DNA of 8,799 nucleotides from Planctomycetota bacterium. Lineage in GTDB: Bacteria > Planctomycetota > Phycisphaerae > Phycisphaerales > UBA1924. The stretch is from assembly GCA_023412695.1 (NCBI GenBank), contig JAEYNG010000401.1:1-8799 (forward strand). Reading direction: 5' to 3'. The position numbers were made by a program, and so were the translations under genes. Shown here piece after piece: positions 1 to 8,799 of the stretch. Under the pieces are notes generated by a model. The model was not told the DNA's origin and did not search any database. It was given only the letters and a program-made list of their open reading frames with translations. Numbering within the stretch: position 1 is the first letter of the stretch; every line of letters starts with the position of its first letter.

Positions 1-3139
<3,139 letters not shown>

Positions 3140-3198
3140 ATGCCGATGTATGCCTCAGCTTGCTCGTTCGCTGGACAAACGGCACTTCTGTGGGTTGG

Positions 3199-3423
3199 TT
3201 ATCGCCTTCGATTGATGGCGGCAACAAGAATTGTGGCGGTGCAAAGGGACAGCACAATCGGCCCCCAATAGAAAGTCATGAAGGCGCGAGCAACTGCGCG
3301 GGTTCCGGTGCTCGGGACCGAATCCGGGCCGAGTCCGTCACGAAGAGCCCACACGAACGGCGCGGCGAGCAACATTGCAAGAATGGCGACGATCAATACG
3401 CTCAGAAGTCGATAGCCACGCAT
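3199..3423 (-). CDS. Hypothetical small membrane protein (74 aa, two predicted TM helices)
   Basis: I do not recognise a family. The translation starts MRGYRLLSVLIVAILAMLLA, a basic N-terminus and then a hydrophobic stretch (about residues 6-27) that could be a TM helix or a signal anchor. A polar loop follows (28-50, GLGPDSVPSTGTRAVARA), then a second hydrophobic stretch (51-70) and a basic end (NRRR). This arrangement predicts a helical hairpin in the inner membrane with both ends in the cytoplasm. It starts at ATG 3423, 62 bp after the stop of the upstream ATPase gene, with no strong Shine-Dalgarno sequence, and converges on mfd. About 62% of its codons end in G or C by hand count, visibly lower than in the neighbouring genes, so it may be a recent or rapidly evolving gene. 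The ordered hydrophobic pattern supports real coding, but a spurious ORF cannot be excluded. Confidence 0.5.
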   Translation of the reverse strand: MRGYRLLSVLIVAILAMLLAAPFVWALRDGLGPDSVPSTGTRAVARAFMTFYWGPIVLSLCTATILVAAINRRR

Positions 3424-3442
3424 GACTCAACGCCTGTTGAAC

Positions 3443-3487
3443 TCTCTGCTGCCCTCTGCTTGCTCTGCTCCCTCTGTGTTCCTCTTC
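3443..3487. repeat. Short 9-bp-period CTCTG repeat between genes
   Basis: Five consecutive 9-bp units in exact register: TCTCTGCTG, CCCTCTGCT, TGCTCTGCT, CCCTCTGTG, TTCCTCTTC. The first four share a CTCTG core; the last is decayed. Read on the minus strand this is a purine-rich CAGAG series. It begins at the TGA of the ATPase gene (3486-3488) and ends about 20 bp before the ATG of the small membrane ORF. I recall similar CACAGAG-type degenerate repeats in intergenic DNA of planctomycetes and other environmental bacteria, but cannot confirm that here. Its function is unknown. The units are too short and lack spacers, so this is not a CRISPR array. Confidence 0.65.
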
Positions 3488-5153
3488 ACGCCGGCCTCAC
3501 CCCGCTTGAAAGCTGCCGCACCCGCTCCACTTGCTGCTTCTTCACCGTGTCCAGCACCAGCTTGGGGATCCGCCACTGCGCCTGGTCCTGCGTCACGTTC
3601 GAGCAGTGCTCGACAAGACACTGGTACAGCATCTTGAACGCGTCCCGCGGCTGGTGCATCTGGTCGAGCGCATCGACGATGTCCTGCCGCGTCACGTCCT
3701 CGGCGAACAGATCGAGCAGCGTGATCGGCGTCGCGGCGGGCGGCGCCTCGCTGTCGCTCGCCGCCGGCGGCTGCATAAGACACGCCTGAAGCCGCGCGTT
3801 GCACAGGTCGTAGAGCATCGCCCCCGTCCAGCTCAGCCGCTCGATCAGGTTCTGCTTGTCGAGCCGGGCCTCCTGGAAGAACGCCGCGGACTCGCGGAAC
3901 AGCGCGTGCCGCAGCTCCATCGGCAGCAGCATCTTGACGCCGAGCCCCGATTGCTGCAGGAACTTGTTGTTCAGCATCGGCCACACAACCGACTTCATCC
4001 GCTCCGGGTCGCCGGCGATCAGCGTCGGCTCGTCGACCCGATCGACCACCACCATGATGCTCGCGTAGCCGAAGTGCGACAGCAGCCGCCGCAGACGGTC
4101 AAACATCGAGTACCGGTGTTCCTCCGACGGCGTCACCGGCAGAAGTCCTGCCTCGAGCATCGCCGGGTCGAGCTGGCGCAGCGAACGCGCAAACGACGTG
4201 TCACCCCGACTGGTGATCCGCACCTGCCGCCGCACGCGATGCGCCAACCGCAGATACCACAGCCGATCCCACCCGAACCGCTTGGCGACCAGCCCGAGCC
4301 ACAGGGCCGTCAATGCGGCGACGGAATACAGCACCCACCCGCCGTTGAGGTCGAACTTCCCCTCCGAGTACGCCCAGAACGCGATGAGCGCGGGCACGAT
4401 CCACCCCGCGAACGCGAGCGTGTTCCACAGCCACACGCGCCCCGGCAACGGCAGCCGCAGCACGCGCCGCAGTTTCCGCGTCCGTCGCTCCGCCTCCTCC
4501 GGCCGGTCATACACCGCCTGCAGCAGCAACAGCTCTTCCCGCGTTGAGGCATCCAGCTTCCGGATTGTCCGCCGCGGTTCTTCACCCAGATCGAGCGCCT
4601 GCAGCGATGCCGATGCCACCGGCGCGGATCCGGCAGTTGCCGCCGGATTGCTCGCGACAGCCGTCGGCGCGGCGTCGTGCTCCTTCAGCATCGTGTCCAC
4701 GATCCGCGGCACGATCAGCGAAAGCACTGCGTCCATGTGATCGGCCAGCCGCATCTTCGCCAGCGCCTCGGGCACGTTGGGCTTCCGCTCGCTCCCGACG
4801 CGCTCATTGAAGCGGTCGAGGATCGGGTTCAGCTCGTCGTACGGCACGAGCAGGCAGCGGGCCTGCGGGTTGGCGCGGTTATACGCCGCGACGCGGTCGG
4901 CGATCTGCAGGCGCATGGCCGTCTTGCCGCTCCCCTTCTCGCCGAACACGATCGCCGTCGACGGCCGCGAGAAGTCGCCGAGGATCTTCTCGAAATCAGA
5001 GTGCGTGGTGAAGCCCGTGCCGTGCGCCGACGCGTGCCCGCTGGCGACGCCCTTGGCCTCGAGGCGCGCGAACACCGGGTCCTGCCGGGCCTCCTCGCCG
5101 CGGAAGGGGTTCTCGACAATGCGCCAGTGCTCGAAGAACGTCGAGAGGTTCAT
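3486..5153 (-). CDS. Uncharacterised P-loop ATPase with an inserted transmembrane hairpin (KAP-like layout)
   Basis: A 555-residue protein of unknown role. Its N-terminus (FFEHWRIVENPF, residues 6-17) recalls the start of ExeA/ORC-like ATPases. Walker A is GEKGSGKT (71-78). Residues 160-185 form an Ala-rich linker. Two hydrophobic segments, about 241-262 and 272-291, form a likely membrane hairpin. Walker B is IMVVVDRVDE (366-375, Asp371 after the hydrophobic strand). A possible sensor strand is KMLLPMEL (408-415), and a C-terminal helical region contains QPRDAFKMLYQCL (501-513). TM helices lying between Walker A and Walker B are typical of KAP-family NTPases, but I cannot show membership; an ORC/STAND-type ATPase is the alternative. 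It probably sits at the inner membrane with the ATPase facing the cytoplasm. The ATG at 5153 follows a GGGAA at 6-nt spacing. It lies 25 bp downstream of the mutase gene, so co-transcription is likely. Confidence 0.75.
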   Translation of the reverse strand: MNLSTFFEHWRIVENPFRGEEARQDPVFARLEAKGVASGHASAHGTGFTTHSDFEKILGDFSRPSTAIVFGEKGSGKTAMRLQIADRVAAYNRANPQARCLLVPYDELNPILDRFNERVGSERKPNVPEALAKMRLADHMDAVLSLIVPRIVDTMLKEHDAAPTAVASNPAATAGSAPVASASLQALDLGEEPRRTIRKLDASTREELLLLQAVYDRPEEAERRTRKLRRVLRLPLPGRVWLWNTLAFAGWIVPALIAFWAYSEGKFDLNGGWVLYSVAALTALWLGLVAKRFGWDRLWYLRLAHRVRRQVRITSRGDTSFARSLRQLDPAMLEAGLLPVTPSEEHRYSMFDRLRRLLSHFGYASIMVVVDRVDEPTLIAGDPERMKSVVWPMLNNKFLQQSGLGVKMLLPMELRHALFRESAAFFQEARLDKQNLIERLSWTGAMLYDLCNARLQACLMQPPAASDSEAPPAATPITLLDLFAEDVTRQDIVDALDQMHQPRDAFKMLYQCLVEHCSNVTQDQAQWRIPKLVLDTVKKQQVERVRQLSSGVRPA

Positions 5154-5178
5154 TCACGGTTCCCGTCGAGCGCAACGC

Positions 5179-6630
5179 TCAGTGATCAACCCGGATGCCC
5201 AGCATCGGCGCGATCTTCATCAGCGTCGCGTCCAGCGTCTTCCTGTCCTTCGCCTCCAGGTTCAACCGGAGCAGCGGCTCGGTGTTGCTCTTGCGGACGT
5301 TGCACCACCAGCCCAGCTTGTCGAAGCAGTCGATGGTCACGCCGTCGAGTTCATCGACCTCGCCCTGGTCGCCGAACTGGTCCTTCAGAGCGTTGAGCGC
5401 GCCGTCCTTGTCCTCGATGTTGAAGTTGATCTCCCCCGACTGCGCATACTTCTTCGCCGGCGCGACGAGCTGGCTCATCTTCTTGCCCGACTGCTTCAAC
5501 ATCGTCAGCACCGTCGCCATCGCGATCGCCCCCGAATCCGCGTTGAAGTTCCCCTGAAAATAGAAGTGCCCGGACAGCTCCCCGCCGAACACCGCCTTCT
5601 GCTCGGCCATCGCCGCCTTCATGAACACGTGCCCCACGCGGCAGCGCACGGGCTTGCCGCCGAGCCGCGTCACCTCTTCCGCCAGCGCCTTGGTCGAGCG
5701 CAGGTCGTACACCACCGCACTGTGGCTGCCCTTGGGCAGCTTCTTCAGGAAGTACGCGGCCAGCGCCGCCGTCAGGTGGTCGCACCCGATGATCGCCCCG
5801 TGCTCATCGACCACGACCAGCCGGTCCGCGTCGCCGTCGAAACAGATGCCGATGTCCGCCTTCTCCGCGACGACCGCCGCCTGCAGCTGCGCCAGGTTCA
5901 ACGCGACCAGCGGGTTCGGCTCGTGCATGAACTCGCCCTTGCTGTTGTCGAAGTTCAGCGCGACGATCTCCAATCCCGGGATCGCGGCGCCCGCGCCCTG
6001 CGGCACCTTCTTGTTCGCTCCGGGGACGCCGAACACCATCGGCACCATCGTCCCCGCCATGCCGTTGCTCGCGTCGATCACGACCTTGAGCTTCCCCGCG
6101 CCCGACAGGTCAAGGAACGACCGCACATGCTTGATGTACGCGTCCCACAGGTTGCGCTCCTCGCGCCGGCCGTGGGCCGACTGCACCGTCGCCTTGTCCA
6201 CCATCGCCGCGTGCTTGCGCACCTCCGCCAGGCCCGTCGATTCGCCGACCGGCTTGGCCTTCCGCTTCGACACCTTGAACCCGTTGTACTGCGGCGGGTT
6301 GTGACTCGCCGTCGTCATCACCCCGCCCGCGCAGTCAAGGTGATTCACCGCGAAGTAGATGAACGACGTGTCCACCATCCCCACGTCGATCACGTGCCCG
6401 CCGTGATCGTTGATCCCCTGCATCAGCGCCTTGCTCAGCGCGGGCGAGCTCTTCCGCATGTCCCGTCCGACGACGACGTTGTGCATCATCGGGCTCGTCT
6501 CGCCCGCCGCGGCCGCGTCGCTCAGGAGGTACTTCGACACGCCGAACCCGATCTGCCACGCCATCTTCTCGTCCAGCGGGTCAGGGGTCGTGCCGCGAAC
6601 GTCATAGGCCTTGAAGACCTTTCCGAGCAT
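5179..6630 (-). CDS. Phosphomannomutase/phosphoglucomutase (alpha-D-phosphohexomutase family)
   Basis: This cytoplasmic enzyme interconverts hexose 6-phosphates and 1-phosphates (mannose and/or glucose), feeding GDP-mannose or UDP-glucose synthesis for polysaccharides. All four family signatures are present in the 483-residue protein: phosphoserine loop TASHNP (107-112, Ser109); Mg-binding DGDADR (265-270); sugar-specificity loop GGELSGH (349-355); and phosphate-binding RKSNTEP (446-452). The length is normal for the family. I chose ATG 6630 because GGAGG (6641-6637) lies 6 nt upstream and the protein then begins MLGKVFKAYDVRG, the usual family start. An in-frame ATG at 6696 would add 22 residues, but it lies in a hairpin and lacks a ribosome site. 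Substrate preference between mannose and glucose cannot be read from sequence alone, so I give no symbol; manB or algC-type names are candidates. It probably leads an operon with the downstream ATPase gene. Confidence 0.95.
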   Translation of the reverse strand: MLGKVFKAYDVRGTTPDPLDEKMAWQIGFGVSKYLLSDAAAAGETSPMMHNVVVGRDMRKSSPALSKALMQGINDHGGHVIDVGMVDTSFIYFAVNHLDCAGGVMTTASHNPPQYNGFKVSKRKAKPVGESTGLAEVRKHAAMVDKATVQSAHGRREERNLWDAYIKHVRSFLDLSGAGKLKVVIDASNGMAGTMVPMVFGVPGANKKVPQGAGAAIPGLEIVALNFDNSKGEFMHEPNPLVALNLAQLQAAVVAEKADIGICFDGDADRLVVVDEHGAIIGCDHLTAALAAYFLKKLPKGSHSAVVYDLRSTKALAEEVTRLGGKPVRCRVGHVFMKAAMAEQKAVFGGELSGHFYFQGNFNADSGAIAMATVLTMLKQSGKKMSQLVAPAKKYAQSGEINFNIEDKDGALNALKDQFGDQGEVDELDGVTIDCFDKLGWWCNVRKSNTEPLLRLNLEAKDRKTLDATLMKIAPMLGIRVDH

Positions 6631-6636
6631 GTCGTA

Positions 6637-6641
6637 CCTCC
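6637..6641 (-). promoter_or_regulatory. Ribosome binding site of the mutase gene
   Basis: GGAGG on the minus strand, with a 6-nt spacer (TACGAC) to ATG 6630. It fixes the start at MLGKVFKAYD over the longer in-frame alternative at 6696. Confidence 0.85.
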
Positions 6642-6689
6642 GTGGGCAAGGCTGCCAGCAAGCAACGCGATAAATCCGGCATAGGGCCC

Positions 6690-6704
6690 GCGGCATCCTG
6701 CCGC
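6690..6704 (-). other. Hairpin in the presumed 5' leader of the mutase mRNA
   Basis: GCGGCA and TGCCGC form a perfect 6-bp stem around a 3-nt loop. It lies about 50 nt upstream of the GGAGG site and downstream of the candidate promoter. No T-tract follows, so it is not a standard terminator. It may stabilise the leader or be incidental in GC-rich DNA. Confidence 0.35.
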
Positions 6705-6705
6705 C

Positions 6706-6747
6706 GAACCCGCCGCCGAACGGCTAGCCTAGCGAGAACCCGCCGCC
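6706..6747. repeat. Pair of 12-bp direct repeats around the mutase promoter -10
   Basis: GAACCCGCCGCC occurs at 6706-6717 and again at 6736-6747, exactly 30 bp apart. One copy is in the -35/-10 spacer and the other sits around the predicted start of transcription. The spacing, close to three helical turns, would suit a paired operator, but the repeat is CCG-rich and may be compositional. Confidence 0.4.
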
Positions 6748-6754
6748 CTGTCAC
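6726..6754 (-). promoter_or_regulatory. Candidate sigma70-type promoter of the mutase-ATPase operon
   Basis: On the minus strand GTGACA (6754-6749, 5 of 6 matches to TTGACA) is followed after exactly 17 bp by TAGGCT (6731-6726). TAGGCT is a form of the -10 element often seen in high-GC bacteria, though only 3 of 6 to TATAAT. Transcription would start near 6719, giving a leader of about 90 nt. The -10 lies within a perfect 11-bp palindrome (6723-6733, GCTAG-C-CTAGC), and a 12-bp direct repeat (6706-6717 and 6736-6747) flanks it. This is a prediction from spacing and match only. Confidence 0.45.
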
Positions 6755-6809
6755 TTTTGAACGGTTGATGTTTGGCATGCCCAGTGGTTTGCAGCGCGGT
6801 TTGTGACGC

Positions 6810-8799
6810 TCAGAACCACTCGTCCGCCTCGGCCCGAACCTCTTCCACCCGCACCCCCGGCGGCAAGGCATCGAGGAACTGCTTCCCGTACCGCGCCGTT
6901 TTGATCCGCGGGTCCAGCACCACCACTCGCCCCCTGTCCGACCGTGATCGGATCAGCCGACCAAAGCCCTGCTTGAACCGGATAATCGCCCGCGGCAGCG
7001 AATCCTGCACAAACGGGTTCCCGCCCTGCTCCTCGATCCGCTCCAGCCGCGCCTGTGTCAGCGGCCGGTCCGGCGGCTCGAACGGCAGCCGCGTGATGAT
7101 CACGTTCCGCAGCCGCTCGCCGCGAACATCCACGCCCTGCCAGAACGTCGCCGCCCCAAGCAGCACCGCCCGCTCCGACTCGACGAACTTTTTGAGCACC
7201 AGGCCGCGTGACCCGTCACGCCCCTGAGCGAACACGTCAATGTCCGCCCGCGCAAGGTCCTTGCGGATCCGCTCCGCCACGCCGTTGAGCGTCGCGAAGC
7301 TCGTGAACAGCACGAATGCCCCGCCGTTGGTCTCGCGGACATGGTGCATGACCCGCGCTGAAAGCGCATCGAGATAGCCGCGCCCGGCGTTCTCATCGTC
7401 CTGCCCGCGCGCATCCCCCTGCCCCTGCGATGCCCGCCGCGAATCGCCTGACTTCGGGTTCGGCACACTCAGGTCGATGATCACCCGCGCCTGCTTGGCA
7501 TAATCAAACGGGCTGTCAAGCTGCAGCGTCCGCGTATCGGGCGGCGGCGGCAGGCCGAGGTTCTGCATCGCGTGCGCAAACGCCGTCTCGGCCCGCTCCA
7601 CGTGCTCGTCCTCGCGCGCGGTGCGCGTCGCGAGCGTCGCCGAAGTCAGCACGATCCCCGGCACACGCCGTGCCTTCCCCTCCTCTGCGCCGCCTCGCTC
7701 CTCAAAGTCCGGCTCTAACGCTTCCGCCTCCTCGCCCCCGACCGCGATCGGCGCGTCCTTCACCTCCGCCTTCGGATCGAACAACACCCGCCGCAGGATC
7801 GGCGCAACCTCGACCGGCGCGCACGCAAGCTCGACCCGCGGCCCGAAGTTCCGTCCACGCGCATACGCGCCCGTCCCCGCGCGGTCCTCCGCCTCTACCC
7901 AGTACACAAACCCGGCGAGCGTCTGCGCGACCAGCGCCTCCGCCGTGTCGGCGATCTCCGCGGCCCGCCGCGCATACGCCTGCAGCTCAAACCGGTCCTG
8001 CTCGCTCTCGATCCCCTCGCGCATGCTCCGCAGCCGCACCGCCACGTCCCGCATCGCCGGCGTCAGGTCGTTCTCGATGACGTCCTGCCGCACGATCCGG
8101 CCGGAGTTCGCACGGTTCCGTTGCGCATACTCCAGCAGCGCGTCGAAGAACCGCCGGCTGGCCTCCTCAGCGTTGATCACCAGGTGCACCGCACGCTCGA
8201 TGCCATCCCCGCCATCGGCCGACAGCTGCAGCGCACGTTCCGTCAGATACCCCTTGTTCCGCCGCGGGGAATACAGCGTGCGCAGCAAGCGTGTCACCCG
8301 CGGCTGCGCAAGGCTCAAGCCGAAGTGCTCGCTCGCCGCGTCCTCGACGTTGTGCGCCTCGTCGAGGATCACCTGGTCGTAGTGGGGGAGGATCGCCCCG
8401 CCGCCGCCCCCGCCCGCCCCGCGCTGCCGCATCGCCAGGTCCGCGAAGAACAGCGCGTGGTTGCACACGACAAGATTGGCTTTCTCGAGCTCCCGCCTCG
8501 CCGCCTGATAGAAGCACTTGGCGTACGTCGGACACTTCCGCCCCATGCAGTTGTCGGTGTCGCTGCGGACGTGCTCCCACACCTCCGGCCGTTCCAGCGC
8601 CGGCAGGCTCGACAGCGTCCCGTCCTTCGTCGAGTACGCCCAATCCTGGATCACGTGCAGCGCGGTCCGCGACTCCGCATCGTGCAGGATCGATTCCTCC
8701 CGCTCCGACGCGATCTTCAATCGCCGGATCGACAGGTAGTTGCCCCGCCCCTTCGCGAGCACCGGCACCAGCGCCCGCGCCTGCGGCCCGAGGTTCCAC
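6810..8799 (-). CDS. DinG/XPD-type superfamily 2 DNA helicase (N-terminus beyond window edge)
   Basis: Fe-S helicases of this family (DinG, YoaA, XPD) unwind 5'-tailed DNA, D-loops and R-loops during repair. The frame is open to the edge, so Walker A lies outside the window. Residues are numbered from the GTG at 8768, which is not the true start. I see KGRGNYLSIRRL (6-17); the Fe-S cysteine group C74-x4-C79-x5-C85, the same spacing as in E. coli DinG; a polyglycine loop (119-124); DEAH box 136-139; SAT motif 376-378; motif IV FVLFTSF (485-491); motif V GAATFWQGVDVRG (538-550); and motif VI QGFGRLIR (600-607). The stop TGA is at 6810. Ser13 stands where DinG has its first cluster cysteine. Two polar low-complexity inserts (331-370 and 436-463) are unusual. 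DinG is the closest name, but YoaA-like paralogues cannot be separated without the N-terminus. Confidence 0.92.
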   Translation of the reverse strand, partial: WNLGPQARALVPVLAKGRGNYLSIRRLKIASEREESILHDAESRTALHVIQDWAYSTKDGTLSSLPALERPEVWEHVRSDTDNCMGRKCPTYAKCFYQAARRELEKANLVVCNHALFFADLAMRQRGAGGGGGGAILPHYDQVILDEAHNVEDAASEHFGLSLAQPRVTRLLRTLYSPRRNKGYLTERALQLSADGGDGIERAVHLVINAEEASRRFFDALLEYAQRNRANSGRIVRQDVIENDLTPAMRDVAVRLRSMREGIESEQDRFELQAYARRAAEIADTAEALVAQTLAGFVYWVEAEDRAGTGAYARGRNFGPRVELACAPVEVAPILRRVLFDPKAEVKDAPIAVGGEEAEALEPDFEERGGAEEGKARRVPGIVLTSATLATRTAREDEHVERAETAFAHAMQNLGLPPPPDTRTLQLDSPFDYAKQARVIIDLSVPNPKSGDSRRASQGQGDARGQDDENAGRGYLDALSARVMHHVRETNGGAFVLFTSFATLNGVAERIRKDLARADIDVFAQGRDGSRGLVLKKFVESERAVLLGAATFWQGVDVRGERLRNVIITRLPFEPPDRPLTQARLERIEEQGGNPFVQDSLPRAIIRFKQGFGRLIRSRSDRGRVVVLDPRIKTARYGKQFLDALPPGVRVEEVRAEADEWF

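Noticed and set aside
3443..3487. CRISPR array
   Set aside because: Units are 9 bp, contiguous and degenerate with no spacers, and no cas genes are present.
3160..3789. Plus-strand ORF of 209 codons across the intergenic region
   Set aside because: It runs antisense to the small membrane ORF, through the 9-bp repeat and into the 3' end of the ATPase gene. The repeat produces its Cys/Leu-rich stretch, and no domain is visible.
4777..6684. Long plus-strand ORF (635 codons) opposite the mutase gene and the start of the ATPase gene
   Set aside because: Its translation is an Arg/His/Leu-rich string without recognisable motifs, while the opposite strand carries all four phosphohexomutase signatures. 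Long antisense ORFs are expected in GC-rich DNA.
6631..6696. Longer mutase start at ATG 6696
   Set aside because: It would add 22 residues unlike the family's N-terminus and lies inside a hairpin without a ribosome site. ATG 6630 has GGAGG at ideal spacing.
6774..6781. GGCATGCC palindrome as terminator of the DinG-like gene
   Set aside because: It is a self-complementary 8-mer with no room for a loop and no T-run follows on the minus strand.
6810..8768. GTG at 8768 as a true start of the DinG-like protein
   Set aside because: The frame stays open to the window edge and upstream codons read WNLGPQARALVPVLAKGRGN, a plausible continuation. The essential Walker A motif would otherwise be missing, so the gene is cut by the edge.

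Overview
The window is a GC-rich bacterial chromosomal segment (roughly two thirds G+C in the genes) carrying housekeeping DNA-repair and sugar-metabolism genes around one uncharacterised membrane ATPase. I see no phage, transposon, CRISPR, tRNA or rRNA features. The overall style (high GC, long linkers in conserved proteins, an intergenic CTCTG-rich 9-bp repeat, poorly conserved genes among core genes) would fit a planctomycete, perhaps of the Phycisphaerae. That assignment is inference, since no taxonomic marker is present.

Layout: the first third (1-3139, plus strand) is the transcription-repair coupling factor gene mfd, missing only its 5' end at the window edge. Everything else is on the minus strand and converges on mfd. 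Reading in the minus direction, the right edge (8799-6810) holds most of a DinG/XPD-type DNA helicase, cut at its N-terminus. A 179-bp intergenic region follows with a good candidate promoter. Then come a phosphomannomutase/phosphoglucomutase gene (6630-5179) and, 25 bp on, a P-loop ATPase gene with two transmembrane helices (5153-3486). Last are a short 9-bp-period repeat and a likely small two-helix membrane protein (3423-3199). The stretch from about 3140 to 3487 is visibly lower in GC than the rest (about 58% by hand count over 3181-3480).

How the genes relate: Mfd removes stalled RNA polymerase and recruits excision repair, and DinG-type helicases unwind D-loops, R-loops and forked DNA, so both edges concern DNA repair and transcription conflicts. 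They are on opposite strands and not in one operon. The mutase and the ATPase probably share a transcript, but nothing in the sequence ties their functions together.

Points worth a second look: (1) the DinG-like helicase has Ser where the first cysteine of the 4Fe-4S cluster is expected, while the other three cysteines are intact; (2) Mfd has an insert of about 40 residues inside its RNA-polymerase-interacting domain; (3) the ATPase carries a transmembrane hairpin between Walker A and Walker B, a KAP-like layout; (4) a five-unit 9-bp-period repeat starts at the ATPase stop codon. I found no convincing evidence of an entirely new multi-gene system here.
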